A stretch of 64,000 bases of DNA from Otis tarda (lineage: Eukaryota > Chordata > Aves > Otidiformes > Otididae), in assembly GCA_026413225.1 (NCBI GenBank), contig CM048553.1, positions 42,882,001-42,946,000 of the forward strand. The letters are read 5' to 3'. The notes beneath the pieces are model-generated. The model was not told the DNA's origin, did no database searches, and saw nothing but the letters and a program-made list of their open reading frames with translations. Shown here in pieces: positions 48,285 to 61,109 of this stretch (positions are counted from its first letter, which is position 1; each line of letters starts with the position of its first letter). A program made the translations under genes and the position numbers.

Positions 48285-50861
48285 CAGGTATGACTTTGTA
48301 CCATCTATTCTGCACATTGGATCCAGTCTGATGTGAACCAGTCTAATTCACTAAAATGGAAAAAAAAAAAAAAGACAGTTTTCTATTGTTTCAGTAAATT
48401 AAATTGGCTCATGGGAGAGCTCAATGACTGCTACAGCTGGAATAAGGAAAAGGGCATGGACCAAGAGAAGTGGTGAGGGAAGAGCAAGGGAGGTCTGCTC
48501 TATCATGGCAGTTGTCTGTGGCTTCAGCATCATACTGAAAAGTATCATAATGAATCTGTGGCAGGAGGTGACCAGTTCAAACCAAGTCAACACAGTTTGA
48601 AGTAACAATACAAAATGTTGCAAAACCTGTCTTGTCATCTTTCTACCAAACATTTACTCACTTAAAAAAAAATAATTCCAATTACGAACACATTTTGTAA
48701 GCTCAAACAAATGAGAAAAATGTGCAATGGAAGACATTGCACCCTGAGCAAATACATAACTAGGGAAACCTCAGCACGAGTACTCTCTCCCACACAATGC
48801 CTCCTGCTGCAGGTGCCCTCTTTGTTCCCTTCTCTGTTCTTCCCTCCCACCATGAAATAAAGGTGAAAGCTTCACAGCCCTGCCACTTCATCATAGCTTG
48901 CATTGCAGTAAACACAGAACTCAAGGTAAAGATAGACAAATCTTAATTAAAAAAAAAAAAAAAAAACCACTGTCCTTAATTCTGCAAGATTCCTATATGG
49001 CAAATATGACCACGGTCAATCAAAGCAAACAGGGGTTTTTGCAATGGTGTGAAGCTAGATAAGTTCTCCAGACCATGATTTATCTCAAGAAGCCTGTTCC
49101 TATCTTCCTGACTCCAGTAAAACTTCCACCAAAACTCAGTGAACAGACAGTGAATCATCTGTTTCAGGAGAAGATAAAGCTTATGCCATTCAACTTGGTT
49201 TTGGGTGATTCTCTTGCAGAAGCTTTTCTGTGACAGTTTACAGTCCTGGTGAGACTCTTGCCATGCTTCTACAGCCATAAAGGCCAGAAGTGGGGCTGAC
49301 AGTCACTGCAGCAACTGTCCTGCTTCCCAATCACACCTTTCTCGTTGGTATAAGGTTGGCAGATACTGAATGCAATAGAAACCACCACCAAGTTTTTTCC
49401 TTACCAGTAGAGACTGATAACACTCCTGGAGATCTGTGTGAGACTGAATCAGCTACCTTTAAAACCAGATTGTGCTGAAGCAAAAGAATAATGCTGTGCT
49501 ACAGGACTTGGCCTTTCATTTAACTCTCCCTGTTAAATTGCTCATTTACACTTCGAAGAATATTGACCCTGAATGCGGAAAGAAAATTACTAAGCGCACA
49601 CTTTTCTTCATCTTCACAGCACAAAATTGTTCTATTTCTTTTCCGACAGATGTAGGACTGCTGATTTAAATTGCTTTCCTTCATACCTCTCACCTATCTC
49701 TCAATCTTCCCCTATTCTCTCCCATTTGCTTTCTTACCAGAAGACGTGGGCTGGCAATCAAATGCTGATATGAGGCTCAGGAGAGCTGATGTACAAGCAA
49801 GAGCTCCTTTCTGTCACCTATAAATGGAGATACAAACTCCAGTCAAAGAGCAGAATAAGTGTTTGGGTCACTAGTGTCTTAAAATACCTTAAATAAATCC
49901 ATCAGAGTCCACCTCTCAAAAGGTCTCAAGCTTTCCTCATATCCTCTCTTAACAGCTTCACTGCCTTCAAGTTATGCTACTTTCAATTTTTGTTTCTTTG
50001 CAAAGGCCATCACTAACAGAAAATGCAACCAATTTTTATTTTAAATCTTGTCTGGTTACGATAAGCAAATCCCTTTACTAGTCTCTGTGACTTTGTAAAC
50101 GTTTTATTTCTTTTTCAGTATGTAAAATGTGTTTTTCCAATTGGCTCTGATAGCACACTGAAAAACCTGGCATCGTCAAGGTTCACATTTTCACAAGTGA
50201 TCTCTAACTTTTTATGCCTACATTTTTGCATGCTCAGATGCAGAAACGGAGACTGGTTTCTCAAAGCTGCTCATGCACTGTAGCTCTGAGAAGAACCACG
50301 AGCTACACAAATCCTGTAGTCTGGCATGTCCCACTTTCAGACCAGGCATTCACGCAGAACAAAGCCCTCAGCCTACAGATATATAACATGTATGTTATTA
50401 ATACACATGCTCAAGGACAGGGCTTCTTGGATTCTGCAGAATCAAACTCCCACTGTGCCAAGCTAAGCAATGCATGCATATTTTGCAATACAATGTGTTC
50501 TCAAAGCAACACTGTTAAGTGTCAGCTTTTTGTGCGCCTAAGCTGAGAGGACCCTCTAACTGCAAGTCACACAAAAGGGTCTAACTACAGGGGTCCTATG
50601 AAGTACCTGAAATTATTTGGGAAGAGGGTATATGGGGTTTGTGAGCTACCACAGAATTATTTTAAAATGATCCAATGTAAGAAACTCCAGACTTGTCTTC
50701 CTCCTGTGATCTCTATTTTGTACAAAATCATTCTTGCATTAAAAGCAAACCAATGTTGTAGCAGTGTAAAACTTGTGATCGATTTCCATCATGATAGCTT
50801 TTCATTTATCTTTATTCCTTTGCCTTTAGTGTGCAAAAAAAGATGAAAAGGAATTACTGAA

Positions 50862-50880
50862 GGGGGGGCGGGGGGAAGGG
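50862..50880 (+). other. G-quadruplex-type tract
   Basis: Seven G, one C, six G, two A and three G follow each other within 19 bases. The long runs can be split into at least four groups of three G with very short loops, so the sequence fits the usual intramolecular quadruplex pattern on the plus strand. It stands in otherwise AT-rich DNA. Confidence 0.6.
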
Positions 50881-50889
50881 AAAGGAAAG

Positions 50890-53800
50890 AAACATGAACT
50901 CCTATACTATGTAGATATCTACAAGTACCAAAGTTTTGAATCCGGTGATACCATAGTAGAATCTAAAGTTAAAAGATACAAAAAACTCCTGAGAAAGCAG
51001 TAGAGCTTTTTGCTTTCCCACAAGATGCCTCACTGGACTCTTTGGAGTCAAGTGGTGGAAGATTAAGCTTCTCTGAGTCAGGAACCTACACAAGTTATTC
51101 TACCATGAGTTATGCCATGCCATAGAGAGAGGCTAAAGCACAAACATGGCAGAGTAATGCAAAAACACTGTCACTGCAAGGTAGTACAATGTTGGTGCAA
51201 GAGAGGCTGGAAAACCAAAATATTTTTAAACTGTTGAAAGCAGAGAGGGAAATTTCTTTCTGAGCCAAACACTCCCCTCGCACTGTAACATGACTTCACT
51301 GTCTGATGATTGTCTCTTCCTGGAAGCAACCTGCAGAAATAGGGGTGAGAGAAGAGACCCAGAAAAAACAACAGTGAAAACACAAAAGACACAGGATTAG
51401 ATTTTGCAGTGTACCCATTGTTGTTCTGATTTTGTCCCACTGAAGCTAATTATAAAACCTCCATCATTTCAGCAGAACAAAGCTATAACAGGACTGCATA
51501 CTTCTGAAAATTTGATTCTTAAGAGAAATTCAACTTAGAGACTGGCAGGGCAGTAGGAGTTTCCAATCAAACAACAAGTAAAACCACTCTTTTTTCTTAT
51601 TGCCAGAGAGGAACATTTCTTTTCCTACTTCTGAAGAGGAACTAACGCTCTGAAGTAAGTAATGGCAGTGAAATCAGCACATTTGCTAGACAAGGCAAAA
51701 AAGATGACCTTTGTCTTTGCTGTCTGACTCTCTAAATTCTTGAGACAATTACTACAGTTTGCTGTTTGTATAGAGAAAGTGTGGCTGGGAAGAAAAGGAC
51801 TTCCTCTCCTGAGGACACCTGCTCTGAGAAGCTCTGAAAAATTGAATATGCATAGCACAAGAGAGGCACTTGCAAAGTGTTAAGTAAATCACCTAACAAG
51901 TAACAAGGGAGGTGGGAAGAGGAAGAACGGAAGGATACAAGACAGACAGACTATAGGACAAATTAAAGCATACACAGAATGCCATAATGAATATGTACAT
52001 CAATATTTAAGCTATTTTAATTTTTTTTCCCATTAGAAGTATGCTTTTCTTTCACAGTTTCCACAAGCAAGTGGTGATTTTGATTGATCTTCCCACCTTT
52101 CCAACAACATTGATTGAGAAACAACATTGAAATGAGAAAATGCTCTATGTCACCCTTAAATTAAGTTTCTATTTTAACATCAGAACACCTCATTTCAAAT
52201 CCAAAATGTCTACATTACCCACTTTTTCACATTTGTGACTTTTCAGAATTAGTTCCTTAAATTTCAGTATGTTATTCTGATTATCTTACGTCCATGCAGA
52301 AGTCATTCTAAAATGGCAAGCTTTTCAGTTAAATAAAAATTCAACTTGTTGAACAACTCAAACAGCTTCTCACTGACAGCTGCATTTGATGCCCAAGACC
52401 TATAGAAAAGTAAGAACACCCATAATATAGCCTAGGTTTACTGTATTAGCATAAAATTTTATGCATGCCTCCCTGATTTTGTGACTGATAAAATTGCATG
52501 TTGAAACAAGATTTGAGCAGAATTACACACAAGATTGCTGAAAATACAGGTGAAACTCACATTTGAGATGTGCTAATAACTAGCCATCACCTGAAAAGAG
52601 AGATCTGCTTCCCCCTTGCTCTACCGCTACCGGTACCTCCCACCACATATCACCTCTTCCAGCCTTACACTCCCACTCTGTGGCAGCTGCTCTGGAGCTA
52701 ATTTGATTCACAAATTCAGCACTGAACTACTGATACTTTTGCTGCATAACATTCTGTGGGTTCAGTGAGCTCAGCCACTGCAGCACTGGATCAGAAGACC
52801 ACCAGAGCTGGTCCAGGGTGGAAAGGGTGCCAATAGGTCAGCCTCAATGGTATTACATAATTTAAAAATTAGGTGCCCTTTTCAGGCTCTTTGCTAACTT
52901 CAGTATGTCTCTTCAATATATATTTTTATTGTCTTTTATTGTTAAGAGACAACTCAGCTCTAGAGCTATTTTTCTTTTGTTCAAATGTACTTAACACCTT
53001 CATCTCCCACTAGTCTCAGTGGGAGCAGAGGGAAGTCAGTCCTGGCAAGGCTGGGCTGTCTGCGAACACGTACACAAAATGTCTGTCCTGAGAGCTAAGA
53101 GGGAAGCCACTGACGGAACTACACCGCTCAGTGCCTTCTAAGCCCATCTAAGTGCTATTTGTCCCACACTTTTATGTATGTCACATTTGCTTGTTGTTTA
53201 AAAAAATAATATCTGTGCTCATCTCAAGCGTAGATACGATTTGGTTTTGTTGGTAACATGTTTGTACTTTGCTAGCGGAACCTTAGCCCAACGGAGGCTT
53301 AGCATTGACTTCTCTTAAGCACGGCAGGTAGGCCAAAATTTTCACACATAACACCTATATTTAGCACCAAATTGACATGGAGGACTAGATGACAGCAGGA
53401 CTGCACTAGAAACTTTTGCTGGTAAAGCAGCGTGTAGCACCGAGTTGGTTAGAGGTGTGATTTCAGTGCAGCATCGCTAATGTCAGCAAGAGTGCTAGCA
53501 CAGACACAGTTAAAAAACTACTTCTTTGCTGTAAAAGCTTATTTCATTCTGGAAATTGATACAAAATGTAGCCCAAAAAAAATGTGTTTTGCTGATAGAA
53601 GTTAGAGTGGACATCAGCAGTGATCTAAGCCAAATGAGTGCACAGCTGTGATCACATCGTATGACACGGCACATGTCTTGCACTGATTCGTACCACTGGG
53701 GAGGGGGCTGGAGGGACTAAGCATTGTTAGTCCCGCTGGCAAAGCTACTCCTGCAAAAAGCTGCATCTCCTAGGCGTGAGGCAACAGCAGGACTACACCA

Positions 53801-54045
53801 GCACCAGGTTTACGCAGGAAGGTGGGCCTCAGGTTGATGTTTTGCTATCATTAGAACCTCACAGAACTCAGGTAGTGGGGCATTTGTGAAAATCTTGGAT
53901 GCTAAAACGTTAATATTTTGTGGCAGGTTTTAGCTTGATAAATACTTTCTGAATGACTAGAGACCTAAGTTTGTCCACAGAAATAGCCTAAGACACTTCA
54001 AGTATCTTCATGACATCTCAAGAAATAAATAGGAAGAAGGCTGAA
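50890..54045. other. Unique AT-rich sequence, no gene seen
   Basis: No gene, repeat family or long frame was recognised; the longest frames are below 90 codons. Scattered A and T runs are the only low-complexity DNA. Confidence 0.55.
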
Positions 54046-54053
54046 CCCTACTC

Positions 54054-54103
54054 TGTGTGTGTGTGTGTGCGGGGGGAGAGAGAGAGAGAGAGAGAGAAAG
54101 AGA
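54054..54103. repeat. Compound (TG)n-G6-(GA)n microsatellite
   Basis: Eight TG units at 54054-54069, a C, six G at 54071-54076 and then about eleven GA units with one AA interruption up to 54103. It is the longest microsatellite in the window. Confidence 0.95.
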
Positions 54104-57100
54104 TCCTTTTCCTCATAAGTGTGAAGGAAAGCTACCAACATACCACTTCACATAAACATCACGTTAAACCCTACTGCTGTCAGGGCTAATTGAAATTTAC
54201 AGGATTGGTACTTGCAGTATTAACCCAGGAACTGTCAAGTTTCATTATTTCCAGTGGAGTCTGACAGTCTTGTCTTAACATTATTAAGTGTCAGTCTCTT
54301 TTCCCTTGATGACAAAGAAATAACATCTGCATTTCCCCACCCTATAGGGCTAAAAGGGTATGAAAACTACTGTTATGGTCAGCATCTCAGTGTTTTCAGG
54401 ATCACAATGGTCCAGTCACTGCTGTTGTCACAAATACAAAAGAAAATAAAGTAACTCTGTTTACTTTATAATTGCTATCTTTCCCTGTCGACCCAAATGA
54501 ATACTACAATTTCCCTTTAGTAGAAACAATGCTACAGTTAACACTTGTAATTAAAAGACTATCTAGAAGAGTCCTTTCTTCCTTTGTTTACAACTTACTG
54601 AAAGGACTGAGGTTAGCAAAAGGCAGACAAAGCAAAGCAGCGTTTCATCTTCAGATCTGTGTTCAACTTAAAGCTTGGGCATGAAGCGGAGATTGTCTCC
54701 AGTACAAGCCTTCTCTGTTGTATCAAATTCTGAAGTGTTGTCCACAGGGATGAATTTAATGTCTTACAAAAAGAAAGAAAAAAAAAAAAACCAAACCCTA
54801 CATTAATATGAGCTGAAGCCTAATATGAACTTCCCCTCATAGATCTATAACTGAACTCTATTAAACCCACTACCGGTCTTTCCACCAGCATCAGTGGTGC
54901 TGAGATGTTTATAGGGCTGATGTTCCTTAGTAAAAAGGAGTGAAGATATATCCATATAAGCAAAAAAAAAAAGGAAACAAACAAACAAAAAAAGAAACCC
55001 TAGGACTACTCAAATTTAAGAACTTGCAAACTAACTTTCGAAATGTCACTCAAAATTACACTGGCAGTTAGCAGTTCCAGATGGGTTGAGCAGGGACTCT
55101 GGGGCAAGCACTGACAGACAAATCCATCTTCCTCAGAAGGAAACAACTGGAGGCAGTGTTATATATGCAAACTACCTTTGTAACAATTACCACAAAATCT
55201 TGTTGCAGGAGTCAAGGAAATTTATCTAAAATTAAAGAAGTAGCAGCTGTATTTTCTCAGTTCGAATCCAAGTGCTAAGCTCTTTCTTCTAAAAGCCCAT
55301 GCACAGATCTGACCCATAGAACAGACTTGAAAAAGCCAAACTCCACTTCTCACCAGTGATGAGGGCAACACAGAAAGCCAGAGAGTGCACCAGTATACAC
55401 AGTAATAGTGCAAACCAATTAAGTCAAAATAAAGTAAAACCTACCAAAGCTGAACAGGTTGCCCTCTGCAAATAACCTGAGCCTGGCAGTTCCATTACAA
55501 GTGTTTCCTTCTCTCATTTTCCCTCCAGCTGTTACTTGTCCCAGCTCCTTTTCTGGCTAATGTCACATTGCAATTGAGTGGACCAACCTAAAAACAGTGC
55601 AGGACTCAGATTCAGCCTAATGGAGTCAGGGTTGGTTCCAGCAAGTAACGCTCATCTGTAACTGGGCCGTGACAGGGCAGTGCCAGATCATCCTAAGACA
55701 AGATGGGACCAAGAGACTCGGGCCTATTGTGCTGCTTTGCACAATAACTGTTACAGAATGAACATTACCACCTACAAATTTGCAAAACACTGAGATCTCC
55801 AGTGTACCTGTCTATGTGTGTGTAAAACATTATAAACCAGTGGATCAATTTACCATCGCTGCATCAGATTACCTGAGATAATTGTTAGCTGTGAGGTATT
55901 AATTTTTATTGTTACTGTGTTCAACGCTTCAAAGCCTAATTAAGGTATTAATTTGAATGTACATAGGCTAGCGTCTATTCTCACATTCAATAGATAAGTG
56001 GCTAAAAGAATTAAAATCACTTACGTGATCATAAGTACAACAGACCTCACGTCTCTCTTCATAAACATTCAGAACTTGCATGTTTTCAAACACACAAAAC
56101 TTTCTGATTAAAAAATGGATAGAGGTTCACTGAGGACAAAAGATCATTAACAGCTCAATGAAGCTGAGAGGAAGAACATATTTCTTGATCCTCTCCCATC
56201 TCAATTCTTTCAACTCAAATAGAAGGACAAAAGCAAAAGTCAATAATCACCATTCTAGCTCCTATTGACATAAACTCTCTGTAACTACAAGGCTAATTGA
56301 TAAAATTGTAAGTAAATTCTCTGATTAGAATCACAGGAACACCCATGACACACTCAGCCTAATCCAATCATCCTCCTTACCTGCAGAGAGACAATATCCA
56401 GAAGTACAGGGAAGTATCTATTCGACTTTCAGGTCTTCGTGACTGGAGAAACCAGGAAAAGATAAAAATAACAGTGGAAGTATATTAAAAAATTGCATAG
56501 TACAGGAAAGTCCACTCTACAAGGAAAATATTAGCATTAATTTACACAGTAAGATATTTAAAAAATTTAAAATTTAAGGATTTTTTTTTTTCACACAAGT
56601 TCTGTCTGGACTGTAGAACTGTTGCAGTAAAAACCAGTAAGATATTACCTTAGTGTCATTCACTGTCAGATACTGGATTTTGTGCTCAGACTGTGGGTCT
56701 GATCTAGTAAAGCAATTTCTGTATTTCTTATTTGCCAGAAAGATTCAAGCTCGTTCACACATTTTCTCATATGTGTATCCTTTTGATATTCATAAGGTAA
56801 TTTACAGCATTTGGAAACCATCCATAAGTCAGGGTTTACTGCCACATACTTAATACCACGTTTGGCATCTGTTGCAAATATTTTTCAGGATATTAGTGAT
56901 TAATGGTATAATTACAGATTTCATATTGGCTAACAGCTTTAATTCTGGGCAGACATTAATATTGTAGATTTAGCAGCATTTAGCAGTATTTAGCTTTGAA
57001 ACAGATTGCGGTGTTGTAAGTATTAGCTAATAATTAATAGCTGTTACATTCATTGTAATCTACAGTGTTTAATAAAAAAAAAAAAGCAAAACCCATGATC

Positions 57101-58120
57101 AAACAGTATTGCCTGAACATCTTTGTGTATCTCTCTAATGCTTACCTATCATCTTTTCCTCATATTTATATGACTTATATATACACCATGGTAAATGCTG
57201 ATATATCAGGAGATCATAGGAAAAAAACCCCACACATTTAGGCTGGCAATTTCATTTTGTTAAAAACAAGAAGTCCATGCAGAGGATGAAGACTATTTGC
57301 ACTTGAAACAACAGAACAATTGGTTTGGAAAACAGAGCTTAATGTGTGAGCTGGCAGCTTTCCAAGTATCTCAGAAAGATGTTCATTTTCTTTGCTCAAA
57401 GGCTTCCCAGTCTCTTCCTGAACTCCTGGTTTACTGTGACAGCCAAAAGCTACCCAATCTAACCTCTCACCAGGTTTGGTGATCCTTTGTAGGAAACAAT
57501 TCTCACCTGAAGGGCCAGAAATAAGGGACTGTTGTTTTGATGCCACAAAACGTAATTCTTAATTGTGGGAATAAATTGGCTGTGAGATATATCTTCATGG
57601 ACTGGGTGGGTTTTTTTGCACTTCCTTTCAACTACAATTCTCCATTTTGCTTTCATTCACTTTCTTTTTTCCCCTCATTCAAATGCCCACACTCCAATGC
57701 GTCCCTGTTTTCTGACACTTGATAAGAATTTATGCCGAACACTGTTTATATCCAGCAGTGAATCTGCTGGATTTCCTAATGGGTATTCCTATGATTTATA
57801 CTTTATTCAATTTGTATATTATTGGCATTCTGAAATATTACTATTTGTCATAAACGAACTTATCCATTTTCTGTTCACACATCAGCCTCCAATACCTCAC
57901 TGATTTTTGGAGTCTCCAGAAAGCCATGTATTAAGCTGAAAAAAATAACAGGCATATTCATTCTTGTGCAGCTCAACTCACAGAGAATCAGTTGCCAATA
58001 AAAGTAGAGAAAATAACTGCTTAGAAGTGTTAAAGATGCTAACTGAGTTCCAGTTAACTTGGCCTGGCTGGAAGCCAGCATTTGTAGTATAGCACTGACA
58101 GGGAGAAAAGATCTATACGC
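54104..58120. other. Unique AT-rich sequence, no gene seen
   Basis: No gene was recognised. Poly-A tracts lie near 54776-54792, 54961-54972 and 57070-57085, and a T-run lies at about 56580-56592. The 102-codon minus-strand frame at 57238-57546 and the 95-codon plus-strand frame at 57616-57903 have no domain. Confidence 0.5.
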
Positions 58121-58127
58121 TGCTTAT

Positions 58128-58301
58128 CATAAAATCATAGAATGGTTCAGGTTGGAAGGGACCTCTAAAGGCCACTTAGTCCAACATCCCTGCAAGCAGC
58201 AGGGACATCTCCAACCAGATCAGGTTGCTCAGAGCCCCGTCCAGGCTGACCTTAAACATCTCTAGGGATGGGGCATCCACCACCTGTCTGGGCAACTTGT
58301 C
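58128..58301 (-). mobile_element. CR1 LINE tail, copy E
   Basis: This is the antisense CR1 3' end, starting with AAAATCATAGAATGGTTCAG at its left edge. It continues through the segments CCTGCAAGCAGCAGGGACAT and ATGGGGCATCCACCACCT to GTCTGGGCAACTTG near 58301. At about 175 bp it contains only the 3' UTR and the last codons of ORF2. It is the same tail type as copies A, B and F. Confidence 0.92.
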
Positions 58302-58559
58302 CTTAAATACTACATATGTTTTTCGTAATGCAAAAAATGGTTTGGAAGAGGAGCAGTGGCAACATGTGCTAAGCATTTTTTTTCTTCTATTATATCACTT
58401 TGCCTAACACTTTATTGTCTTCTTATGATTAAACCATTATTGTCATACAATGACCAAGATTTAAAAGGGAAGAAGGAGTAGAAAAGGATGCACAGGATAG
58501 GCGAGACTTTGTTACAGCTGTGGAACTTCTTTAAGTACTATTTGGTGATCCATACCTAA

Positions 58560-59075
58560 AAAAGACAGAGCAAAGTTAGAGAAAGTATGCAGAATAGCAA
58601 ACAAAATAATTGAGTAGAAGGAGCTACTCTTTTGTGAGAGACTGAATGGGCTGGAACTCCTCAAGTTAGACAGCAGATGAATGAGGACTGAAGGATGAGT
58701 TTAGAAGCTCATGATGGCAGTGGAGAAGGTGAGTGGTTATTCAGCACATTGAACTAGGGGATACACAACAAATAGGAGACCCATCTAAAAAGTATTTTTA
58801 AGTACTTCTTTTGTTTTTAAACAACAGGAATGAACATCTGGAATCTACTGTCACAGGAGGTTGCGGAGGCAGAAGAGGTTCAAAGAGGACTGCATAAATT
58901 CATGGACAACAGGTCCATAAGCGGACACTAAAATAAATGGGCAGGGATGCACTCTCTGACCTCCCTTATCCAGCAGTTGTGGATGGTGGGGAAAGAGAAG
59001 GGGAAAGAAGAGAGCTAGGGAGCCACAGAGAGTAGCTAGGGTTGCATGTTGCTCCAAAATAACTTCTGCTATTGT
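58560..59075 (+). mobile_element. Ancient CR1/L3-like LINE remnant
   Basis: Plus-strand segments match the old amniote CR1/L3 3' coding pattern in order: GAGAAAGTATGCAGAATAGC and GAGACTGAATGGGCTGGAAC upstream, GAACTAGGGGATACACAACA in the middle, then GGAATCTACTGTCACAGGAG, GGACTGCATAAATTCATGGA and ACAACAGGTCCATAAG. The matching protein pattern (LWNSLPQE-type, then the LDKFMDNRSI-type tail) is broken by many changes. The decay is clearly greater than in the octamer-tailed CR1 copies, so this belongs to an older layer. The ends are vague. Confidence 0.55.
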
Positions 59076-59117
59076 CAGTGTGGGAGACAATACATTGGAC
59101 AGGAAAAGGAGATCAAA

Positions 59118-59145
59118 GAATTGCCATGTTGGGTTAGACCATCAC
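59118..59145 (-). mobile_element. Possible antisense ancient CR1/L3 3' end
   Basis: GAATTGCCATGTTGGGTTAG followed by ACCATC resembles the reverse complement of the old CR1/L3 terminus, which reads like GGTCTGACCCAACATGGCA in sense. It would point toward the plus-strand remnant that ends about 45 bp to its left. About 28 bp match, so confidence is low. Confidence 0.3.
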
Positions 59146-59161
59146 TAACACCACCATTGCA

Positions 59162-59207
59162 TCCTATATACTCATCTTATATGCTCCTATACACTCATCC
59201 TATATCC
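59162..59207. repeat. 23-bp tandem duplication
   Basis: Two 23-bp units (59162-59184 and 59185-59207), both starting TCCTATA and containing ACTCATC, differ at three positions. Confidence 0.88.
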
Positions 59208-59209
59208 TG

Positions 59210-61100
59210 ATTTCGGTATGCTTGTAGCATTCCCAGCACAAGAGGGACCTCTCTGTGCCAAAAACACATGGAATCAAAAAAACATTAAGAAGGTACACAC
59301 AGGTCTACAGAAACTACATAACAATCTTGCTGAAGGCATGATGTAATTTCTAATTATTCGACAACATAATTTGTTCCATTTTTTCCCCCTCTTAAAAAAA
59401 AAACCCAAACCAACATTGTATCTAGAACTTTTAATAATGCATGTATTTTACCAATGAGGCGTGTCTAGTTAGATGTGATTAGAGGTGATAATGTCCTAGT
59501 AACCTCAGGTTAGACTTTAAAAAGTAAAGCAAATACATCCCAACAGAAAACCAGTGTTCGTTTAATAACTTCCCTTTATTTTTCTCTGCAGGAAATCAAT
59601 ACATTGCTATGGTAATTCACCTATTTTATCTTCAAACCATAATAACATACAGATGCAAGGAAAGAAAATTACCCTCCACATAAAAGTATAAAATTAGCAG
59701 CACGTGTCCTTACTATGATAATCAGAAGTACTTAAAGTTGACCTCAAAGCAAAAGTAATTGGGTCTCTGCTCTTTTGTGTTTCTTAATTATCTCTGGAGG
59801 GGATAAAAAAAAAATTGTCTTTTGTTTGTTTTCTGCATTAGAAATGCAGATGTTTTCTGCCTTGGAAGACTCGAGATCTGAGACTTCATAAGAGTTAAAA
59901 ATCTGGAAGTGACTTGCAGAAAAGGGAAGGATTCTTATGTTTGTTTGTCCTTGAATCTCAAGTAAAACCAAATATACAGAGCACTAGAATAAATGGTCAT
60001 GGGAAAAGAAGCAGTACGCATGCTTATCACTATATACAAGGTAGATAAATTCACGTTTGATATCTATAACAGACAGATGCATTTTGGAGTGTTCAACCTA
60101 GAAATGGGCGAGTTACATTTATATACATTTATCCTCAGGTAAGCCATGGACTTACCACTCACTTATGCCCTCTAGAGAGTCCATACAATTCTTCCAAATT
60201 ATTTTGGTAGATCTGGCTCAATTAATTCTGCTAATAATGCAAATACTTTTATTGGCCCTTGTCACTGGATTATGGCACGTGCCACTAGAAGGCTTGCTGC
60301 TTGACATACGTTCACAAACATGTGTTTTTCTAATGAACAGACAGCATTCCTCAACAAAAACAGAAAATTAAAGAAAACCATCTCTTTTGATTAGAGTTGT
60401 GCTATAGGAGCATTAGATCTTAAAAAGAGAGAGAGAGAGAGAGAAAAGAAGTGGTGTGTTTTCTGAAAGAATTTACATTTAATCCAGGAACAAATGGATG
60501 TCCCCTATGTGGTTTTTGTCTCTCTAGCATAGCCCGCAGTAGATAACTACAGGCTTGTTTCATTTTTAATCAGTTGTTAGCTACAAATTTTGGTAATTTT
60601 CTACTTTTTCCAATACAAAAAAAATGCTGCTTTTTATTATTTTCAATTCTCTTGCAACTAATTGCAACATGGCCTCTAGATTCTTACACCAGGGCACCAT
60701 AATAGTACCTCAATGCCATTCTTTCTTCAGTGACCATTCGTTGATAAAGAGCTGTGGTTTGAAACAATATCTATTGAGAAACCTAAACCTAGACTTACCA
60801 AATAAAATAATAGTCAGTATTTACAAACTAGCTAGTTTCTGCACATAGTTCTTCCCCAAGAATAGCAAGAATCCTTTCTTCTCATCCCCCAAACGAGGGA
60901 AGAATTAGATCTTTACCTAGCAAAGCATCTTCAGCACAAGTTTAACCATGAGCATGAGTAGCACATTTTAAAACAAACTCTTGAAATTTAACCAAGAACT
61001 TAGTGAGAAATGTAGGTACATTGCTATTGTACAATTTGCATTTTTTAAAAATCACGTTTCTCTCCCAACCTGCTTACATGTCATTTTTCAGTTCTTACAC
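59210..61100. other. Unique AT-rich sequence, no gene seen
   Basis: No gene or repeat family was recognised. A GA dinucleotide repeat lies at 60426-60445. Frames are short (up to 75 codons) and lack domains. Confidence 0.5.
60426..60445. repeat. Short (GA)n microsatellite
   Basis: About nine GA units without interruption, followed by A-rich sequence. Confidence 0.85.
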
Positions 61101-61109
61101 TAACCCCCA

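Larger units (their letters stand above)
46770..50855. other. Unique sequence, no gene seen
   Basis: No gene or dispersed repeat was recognised. Small tandem duplications occur at 47877-47908 and 48243-48284. Poly-A tracts occur near 48358-48373 and 48948-48966. Frames of up to 110 codons have no domain. Confidence 0.5.
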
